From the IMG/VR virus record IMGVR_UViG_3300014720_000055, positions 1 through 44,653 of that record: DNA of 44,653 bases, one strand, 5' to 3'. The DNA is from a virus. Under the pieces are notes generated by a model. The model was not told the origin of the DNA. It saw nothing but the letters and a program-made list of their open reading frames with translations, and ran no database searches. A program made the translations under genes and the position numbers. Below are positions 33,401 to 42,400 of the stretch, one piece after another. Each line of letters opens with the position of its first letter. Positions within the stretch are counted from its first letter, which is position 1.

Positions 33401-36400
33401 TCGCGGGCCGTTCTCGTCCCTCGCCGAGGCGACGAGACTCTCGGTGGGCACCCCTCGGGATCTGGTTTCTACAGCAATAAAGATGGTCAACGGCGATCAC
33501 GATCCCCGGGACCTAGACAGTTCCATAAACGTTCAGGTGTTCGAGGCCCTGCACCTCTCGGGGGGCGACGTGGCTTCGGTCGCCCGAAGCCTGGGGATGG
33601 ACGAGCAGGTGGTTCGCATCAGGGCCAACGCCCACTCAATGAGGCTCCTCGCGGCTTCCCTCCCGTCAAGGTTGAAGCTGAGCAGACGCATAGAGGAGAA
33701 CGGCGACAAGCTGACGTCGGCCGAGCAAGCGATGCTCAGGATGTGGGTCGACGGCGCATCAAACCTCGACATCGCCGACAAGATGGGGTCGGGCCTAGAC
33801 GAGAAGGGCGTAATTGCCGAGAGGGCTGAGGCCCTGCGAAAGATAGGCGTGGACCTGAACTCCGCCGAGCTGCGCAACAAGATCGTCGACGGAAGGATTT
33901 TCTACGACGAGCACGGTCTCTTCAGCGAAGTGAGAGACGAACTCGGGAACACGACCTACAACAGGATCGGGGACGGCCCCTCGGCGGGGATGGGCGCGGG
34001 CAGGAAGACCGTCGTGAGCGCCGATTTCGGCGACGGAAGGCGGGATTACGCAATCTCCAGGACCGTGGCGAGGGACAGGGCCCGCGGCGAAGAGTCGGTC
34101 CTGCTGGTGCCGATCAGGGGCGACGACGAGCCCACCATCAGCACCCTGATCGGCAGGCAATTGCTGTTCGACGAGAGAGGCGCTGGTCTCGAGTTGCCCG
34201 CAGTCATCAGTCGCTCGGGCGGACGAGTGGCAAGGGTTTCGGACGCCTACGGGCAGGACGTCCCGTTCTTCGGGGAGACGACCATCGACGACAGCATGAA
34301 ACCGTCGGATGGCGCGCTCAGCATCGCCGAGAGGATCGCCGCCGTTAGGAGCAACGACTCCGCGGCCCGAATGAAGATGGACCAGGACGTCGACGGGGCG
34401 CAGACGAGGTACGCGAACCTCGTCACGGCGCTCGATCACCTGATCACCACGGGGGACTGGATCGGCGGCGATCTCGGAGTGACGGGGCGAGTGCCCGAGT
34501 ACGCAACGATGATGACTTACGGCCTCGATGCGGACGAGGACGGACGGCCGATCATCCCCGCCAACGCGACGAGGGAGCAGTTTGAACTCCGGGAGGCGGA
34601 GTGGTTCCTCTCGCGCAACCCCGGCGCAACGAACGAGCAGGTTGAGTCGCACGTGTCCTCGGCGTCAAGGGACAGGATTGCGCAGGTCAACAGGAAGTTG
34701 GACCTCGCCGGCAAGGAGCTGGCGAGGCTCCGCCACATGAGGGACTCCAGGGAGGTCAGAAGGGCGCAGAACGTCGTCGATCTCGAGACGCTCGACGACG
34801 ACGCGGCTCAGATGCTCAGCGACGAGACCGTCTTCCTCTCGTCAATGTCGGGCGTTGAGTTCGATGCGTCGGCGGTGGCGAAGGGCGCCGACGGGTTCGT
34901 TTACGTCGTGCACAAGGGACCGGACAGGCTCGCGGGCGGGGTGCTTGATCCCCGCAGATCCGCCGGCGCCCCTGGCGGCGCCGGCGATGTCGCCGGGCAG
35001 GGCGACACGCGGGGGCTGAACAGGATATATCTGGACAGATTCCTGCAGGTCGCCGAGAGCAATAGGGAGATGGTGGGGCACGCGGAGGGTCTCGCAGCGA
35101 GAATCGCTAGGGGCGACATGGTCGTGACCGCGCACCCGTTGATACTGAGTGCGCTGAGGGGGCGATCGTCTGTGCTCGCCTCGGCGTTCAACGAGTCGGG
35201 GGGGCTGAACCTCGCGAACTACGACAAGGCGCGGGTGGACGCGATCGTGAGGGAAATCGTTGGCTTCGTCGACGACCTCAAAAGAGACATGCAACGCTAC
35301 GGCAAGATAAGAGATTCCCTCGTCAGATTTGGCGGCCCGAACATGGACCAGATGCTGTCGGTCGAGGCGGACGCGATCAGGGCCACCTCGTCCCTCAATT
35401 TCTACGGGAGGTACGCCGAGGCGGATCTCCCCGACGACGTCGTGGAATTTGCCACGGGGTTCACGGACGGATTGACCAGGGGATGGGATCCGATTGACCC
35501 CGAGATGTTCGACAGGTGGAACCTCGGCGGGTCCCTCCGCGGCGGGGCGTTCCTGGCCGTGGGCAGGGAGGACTCCGAAATCGTGAGGGGCGGGTTGCTG
35601 GGACCGACATCCGAGTCGCAGATCATTTCCCCGCTGAAGCCGCTGATCGGAGTATCCACCCCCGTCAGGGTCGACTACAAGACCTCTCCCAACGACCCGA
35701 AGTTCCTCGTGACCCAGATCGGACCGGCGATCATGGCGAGGGCCATAAAGATGCACAAGAGGGACGGCGAGGTGGACATCGAGACGGTGCTGACCGACCC
35801 CAGTCTCGCACCCGAAGGATTCGCCGCGCGGCGCGCGGGCTCGGCGGTCGACGATGCTTCCGCAGGGATGGCCTCCGCTGACCGGATGGTGCGCGAAATC
35901 GTCAACGCAATGGATGAGTACGAGAGGATCGCTTTCAGCGATTACGAAAGGGACGACCAATATCCCAGCCCGCCGACGAACGGGGAGTTCGTCCGTTTCG
36001 CTCGATACTTCGAGGGAGTCGTGGCGACCGAACTCGGTCTGCCCGAAACGAACCCAACCCTTCTCTCTTTCCGTTCCGAATTCCGCGACAGAGTCAAGTC
36101 AGTCGAGGCAAGAGTCGACAGAATCCTCGACAAGCAGGGAAAACGAGAAGTAATTAAGACGACCATCAAGATACTCGGACTGGCGTTGGACCTCAAGATC
36201 CGCGGGGTGGATGCCCTTGATATGGCGGGTGGCAAGGGAGGCTCGAAAGGGACGCTCGAACTGCACTGGATGATTCTGGATGCCGGCGCCTACAAGATTT
36301 TCAATGCGTACGGGCAGAAGGCCCTCGTGGACTTCCTCAACGCAGCAGTGCGAGCGAAACTTCTGCCGCGAAAATCGGCGGACAGAATCATCAACAGGGT

Positions 36401-39400
36401 CCTCGGGGGAGAGTCGGAGAATCGCCCCGGGGCGACGAGCCTCGCCGACGAGACGGCGGCCCTGACGGCGACGTCCATGAGCCCGCGCGCGTCCGACCTC
36501 GTCGCCAGAGCCAGGAAGTATCTCCCCGACGGTGACGGGAACTACGCAGTCCCCGAGTCCGTGTTCCCGAAAAAGGATCAGGACGCAATGTCCGTTGCCG
36601 TTCGAAAGATCCTCGCGGGGGAGGAACTAACCGAAGCCGGCGACCAGTTGGGCGAGCTGCTCAAACGGGCGGAAAACGCGTCGGCGATCCGCCTCTACGG
36701 GAACGAATTGCCCCACGATTCCGACCCGATCGGCACGAGGGTTTACGGTGTCACCTCGGGCCACAAAGAAGTGGGGTACGGACAGCTAATCCCGTTCGTC
36801 AAACCCGGCGCGACCACGTACAGGTACGACGACGGGACGGGTTCGGTCGTCGACTACATCCCCGTGAGGATCGGCAGGAGCCTCGCCGACGCCGACTCCT
36901 TCGCATACCACCCAGCATCAGAGCTCAGGTACGCACGCGTCCTCCGCAACAGGCAGCTGAGGACTTGGAACCACCCGAGCAACTCCGACTCGGGCTCCAA
37001 CGGGACGGTGCTGAACTGGGAAAACTCGGGGGTTGAGTTCGACGCGCTCGGCGAGGAAATCCGTTTCCAGGCCTCGAGAACGAAACAGCTCGACGACAAA
37101 CTCGGCTTCACGGGCGACTCGCCGAGGAAGGTCATATTCGCTCTGCGCCGGGCGTCCGGCGCCAAGACCAATCTGCCAGGCGACGAACTTAGGTACGACC
37201 CGTACGGGTACGTGATCCCCCGTGACGCCACGTCGTCCTCGGGCGACCCCGTCCTGACCTTGCGACGCCGTGACGACTTCGCCGCCCTGCAGGAACTGGT
37301 CGAGACGGCGAGGCGCAAAAAAACGGGCCTGTCCGTGGACGCCCTGGTCGGCTACAAACCGGGCACGAAGACCGGACCGGCGGTCGTAAACAGGGTCGTG
37401 TACTCGCCGAGGATCGCGAACGGCGAGATCGACGAGGTCTCGCGGGCCTTCGTGCCGGGAGGCGAGAACGCCCCCCACCTGCTCGGGTCGGACGAATCCG
37501 GCTCACCCATGGCCTTTGAGATTTCCGACCTGCTCCACGACCAATTCTCTGCGAGGCGGGCGGAGGGAGACCTGCTCGAAAGACAGAGACGAGCCCAACG
37601 GGGTGCGCGGGTGTCGGCGGACGGTGCGGAGGCGGGAATGTCGTCGTCGCTGGACAGGTACGTGCGTTCGGTGCCCGCTCGCGGCGAGGACGGGGAAAGC
37701 GAGTACGAGGACTTGGCGATAGTTGACCTGCCGAGCACATCAAGCGCGAGGTTGGGGGGCGATTTTGACGAGAGTCCTGCCGGGGTCGTGGCAAAGATAG
37801 TCGCCATGGTCCGCCGCAGGGAAGCAGACACGGGCGAGAGAAACGGCCTCGTGTTCTCCTACCCGAGCACGGTGAAGGGGGAACCCGGCGTCAAGAGAGA
37901 CAAGGACAGGACGCTATTCAACCCGATGGTCGTTTACGGGGAGTTCGATCCCGAATCCAAGGAGACAAGGATCCTCGTGACCGACGAGCGAGGGATCACG
38001 AGGCTGGTTCCCATCTCATCGGTTGACCTCGCGGCCCTTGCCGACGACGAGCAGAGAAGGGGCGATCCGTCGAGAAACGAGGACGTGCAGGTCGGCACCT
38101 GGAACGTCTACGTCGTCGGCGACGAGTACGTCGGCGGGAAAAAGACGACCAAAACATTCAACGCGGCGAGAATCAAGCCCGCGATCGCCCACGGGGTGAC
38201 GCGGCCCGCGCCGGACGGCGACTTCGTCGTAGATGACGAACTCGGAGTGGGCTACTTTGAGACGGAACCAGCGACTGACGCTCCTCGCACCGCAACACGG
38301 ACAAAGCCCAGCACCCAGCAACGACCGGATGCGCCGACCTCGGTCGCGCCGAGCGACACGGACGACGACGAAGTCCTGAGACACATGACAGTTCCCGAGG
38401 AGGTTTTTGACGAAAGGACTTTGCTGCCAAGGGACCCCGACTCCCTCTTTGACAAAACGAGGCCGACCGCCTACGAGGTGGCGAAGGGGCTGGCGATGAA
38501 CGACCCCAAGGCAATTGATGCGCGCCAGACGGACGAGAGACGTTACTGGGAAAAGATAGTAGCCAATTTGGGAAAATGGCTGAGAGCGTGGTCGGCGCAA
38601 AACAACGTGGTCACGGAGATGAAAAACGGCGAGGAGGTCACAAAGATAAATCCCGAGACCGGCAAGCCCCTGTACAGAACTCCATACAAGAAAAATTACA
38701 GGTGGTTCGGTAATCCGATCGGTCCCGACGGCTCCGAGATGCCTGATGGCGTTCGCTCGGAGCTCGAGAAGGTCAAGGATTTCGCTGGCTTGAAGAACTG
38801 GATGAACGGGAAGAAAGTGGTGTTCTTTGATTTTGAGACGACCGGCATGGTCGATGGGGAGCTCGGCAGCACGGGCGCACCGCTCCAGGCGTCTTTCCTG
38901 ATCATCGAGAACGGCGACCTCGACAAGCCCAGAGGGCTCACCCTGGCGATCAACCCCGGGGACACCCCAGTCACGCAGTGGAGCATCGACAACGTGAAGA
39001 TCAACGGCACGCCCGTCCTTGAGGCCCTGAAAGATAGTCCGGAATCGTTCCTGTCGCCGGAAGAAGCACGGCAAAAGATCGTCGAATTCCTCGGGCAGGA
39101 CGCCGTGCTCGTCGCGCACAACTTAGTGAACTTCGATGTGAAAGTTTGGAAGGATCTGATGGGGGACCACCCCTACCGGGGATGGATTGACAGTCTTGCC
39201 GTCGCTAACTGGCTTTTCGAAATTGACGCAGCGAGATTCAAGGAAATCATGTCCTTGAGCCGAAGAACCGGTAACCGCGACCGGGACCTATATCCATTCA
39301 CGGATTGGATGTCATCGCAGGTCCGGATCAAGCCGCGAAAACCGGGCGAGAAAGCGTGGAGGGGAAATAAGAAGCCTGGCCCGCTCCAGAAGTTGTACCG

Positions 39401-42400
39401 CAGGGCGACGGGTCCGCTCCATTACAAGGTAGCCGCAAACGAAAAAGGTCAGCTGTACCCGAGGGCGTACGCGTCGAACAAGCTCGAGGCTTTGGCCTAT
39501 TACTTCGGGATTACGCAAAAGGACGCGCACGACGCCAAGGAAGACACCAGAACCCTGGCAAGAATGTTCATGGAGATGCTCGACCTCGGAGAGCGCTGGG
39601 GCGCAGCGAGGCAGATGTTCGACACCGGAACGGTGGCGACTGTGGCGCGACAGATCGACGAACAATACTCGGCCGACGTCGAAAGTTGGGCGAGGGCCAG
39701 CGGCGTGAAAAACCCTCGGCGCGAGACCCTGTTCGACTTCGACGCCAGGCCCGGATCCGGTCGCGGCGACACGCCACCCCGCTCCGGAGGCGCTGGTTCG
39801 GGCGGCGGACGACCCCCCGGAGGAGGGGGAGGCACGCCCCCGCGCGGCGGTTCCTTCTCGGGAGGCGACCCGGACAGGAGACTTCTGTACCAGACGGCGG
39901 ACGGCGTTGCCGTGTACGAGACGAACACGGGCATACATTTCGAAATCAAGTCGATCTCGCCGTCGGACGGCCGCGAGGAAGCCGTGGTGTTCCTAAGGGC
40001 ACTCTCGCAGGCGCGCGTCGAGGGATACGCGGCCGAGTTCAACTACGGCGAGAAACCCGACGGGTCAGTCGCTTCCTACAGGATCGCATCCATCGAGGTC
40101 CTGCGCAAACCCGACCTGACCGACGAGCAAATCAGGGGGGCTGGGCCCGAGGCGTACGAGGTCCACGGCATAGACCTCTCGGACGGCAAGTTGAAGAAAT
40201 TCGAGCTTGCGCAAATCAACTCGGGAGCAAAGGCCGGCCCGAAACCCAGCGACCTCACCGAGCTCCCCGTCAACATATTCGGCGCCGTTTTCTCGGACGG
40301 TTCAGGGGGCAAACCGAAGACTCCGCAACAATACGCGGACTCAATCAGGAGGCAAGCGTTCAGCATGGGCCGATCATCGGACGGGCCCATGGCGGGCATG
40401 TCCGGGCTGACCAACGGGGACGGAGCGACGAACTCGACCTCTTACTGGGTCACGACGCAGGACGACGTCGCCATGGCGGACATGTCCGATTCCGACATCT
40501 CGAAAAGGCTCGCCTCCGACCGAACCAGGTTCGAGAATCTTTTTCACGCGGGCCCCGAGTCCGACGCAGCCGCCTCGAGGGTGCTTGACTCAATGGCAGC
40601 CGCGAACAGAATGATCAAGGTCAGGTCAAACCAGACGACGGACCAGAACGGCTTCTCCGTAGCGATGACGAGGAACGGCTACAAGCTCACGGGCAAGTTC
40701 AAGCCGCCACCGGGCGTGATGGACGGCAGCTACGAACTGCCGGCGGACTTCGGGCCAAGACGGGCCGAGATGGCGAGGAACGCATCGTTGTCCGTGGCGC
40801 TCGACTACGCGACGGCCAACGGCCTCAGGGCCGAGGCCATCGACCGCGTCTCGCGATTCTCTCTCGTTCCCAGAGCCGAACTGCTCGGCAGGCTCGCGTC
40901 CCACGATTACCCGACCTACTCAAGCGCGCTCACGTTCAGAAAATTCAGGGACGCTTCAGAGTCGATATCGGAGGGCATCGCCAGCCCGTCGTCGCTCGGG
41001 ATGATAATTGACCCCGTGTCCGACCTGGCGTCCGCGGCGCGGGCCGTCGACTCGGCTCTGAGAAAGCTCGGCGCAAACCCGCTGGACGAGAGTCGCGTAC
41101 TGCGCAGGGGCGGGCGCAACTACGCACAAATCGACCAGGACGAACTACTGAACGAGTTCAACGAGTCCGTGTCCGACCTCTTCTCCTTCGACCACCGGGC
41201 GATGTTCTCCGATCCCGAATTCAGGGTGAAGTACGACGCGATACGGGACGGGTTGACCGACATAGGCGACGAGCTGAGGAGGAGATACCTGTCGTCGCTC
41301 GCCGACGGCCCGAGCGCTGGCATGTCGGCCGGTCCGTCTCCGTTCGGCGAGGCCGACGGTCTGCCGATTCTGAGCGGCTCAAAATGGTTCGATGCGAGGC
41401 TCTTCGCCGTCCACGGAGCGAGAGACTACGAAAACGTTGCCACCGAATTCGGAAATAGATTCAGGACCCTGCCCGACAGGACATGGGACAACCCGACCGA
41501 CGACGACCTCACGGACATCTACCACTTCGCGACGATGCTCAACCACGACGCCATGATCGAGGACCTCGTCCTCAGGGGCGAAAACACGGACTCCACGGAC
41601 TTCTCCCGGCTTGACGTCGTTGACAACGGCTTGATCGGAGTCGTCTCGAAAATTTCTGCCTTCACGGGCTTACCGCCGGCACGGGTCAACGACCTCGTCG
41701 CGCGGGGCCGCGACACTGCCTTCATCAGGAGACTCGCGGCGATGGACGCCGCCGGGAGGACCGAGCAGATGAACGCGGTTCGCCGAAGGCGCGCCTTCGC
41801 GAGGCTCGCCCGGCTCAAGAAGAAAGAACTCGGGGATTCTTTCCCGCTGTGGCTGGCGGAGGCTTCGATCAGGCAGGGTTCCGACGACAGACGCACCGGA
41901 GGTTTCGAAAACGACTTCGCCGAAATCATGGACTACCCGAGGAAAAATTTCTACGGGGAGGACGTCTCGTCCGCCCTTGACGGAGTAGCGAGCTTCCTCG
42001 GCGTCGCCCCGAGGGGACAGGGCGCCGACCCATCGGCCGGCATGGCGGGTCGCAGGCCGTTCGTCAGGCAGCGTTACGACATCAAGCCCGTAGACGGCGG
42101 ATTCGTGATCATAGACACCGACAACAGGAACTCGATCGCAAGCAGGGTTTTCAAGGACAGGAGGGAGGCCCTGCGCGGGGCGGCCCGCATGGACAAGGGC
42201 GACAGAACGTTCGACCCGTTTGCCGCGCCCTTCACCCCGCCGCCGCCCAAGAACGCACCGGAGTCGATCGTCCGCGACCCGAAAACCGAGAAACTCGCCC
42301 AACCCAAGATCCAACCGACGCTCTTCGACGACAACGGGGACCCGAACGTGGGGATGTCCGCAACGGGAATGCCGTCCAAGCTCCGATTCGCATCGAGGTC

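Larger units (their letters stand above)
32199..42371 (+). other. Recurrent AGM boundary motifs (candidate cleavage sites)
   Basis: Four-residue cores and their positions: EAGM 32199-32210, QAGM 32694-32705, SAGM 33093-33104, SAGM 33981-33992, SAGM 35859-35870, EAGM 37629-37640, MAGM 40389-40400, SAGM 41313-41324, SAGM 42033-42044. Variants are PVGM 32007-32018, STGM 32640-32651, NVGM 42345-42356 and ATGM 42360-42371. Nearly all follow D-G, D-D or D-P and precede S, A or G. No ribosome-binding sites precede the Met codons, so internal starts are unlikely. Units between sites range from about 104 to 920 residues. Confidence 0.65.

Noticed and set aside
32199-42371. Met codons of the AGM motifs as internal translation starts
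   Set aside because: None of them has a convincing ribosome-binding site at the right distance, and the protein context (S-A-G before M) is what is conserved.
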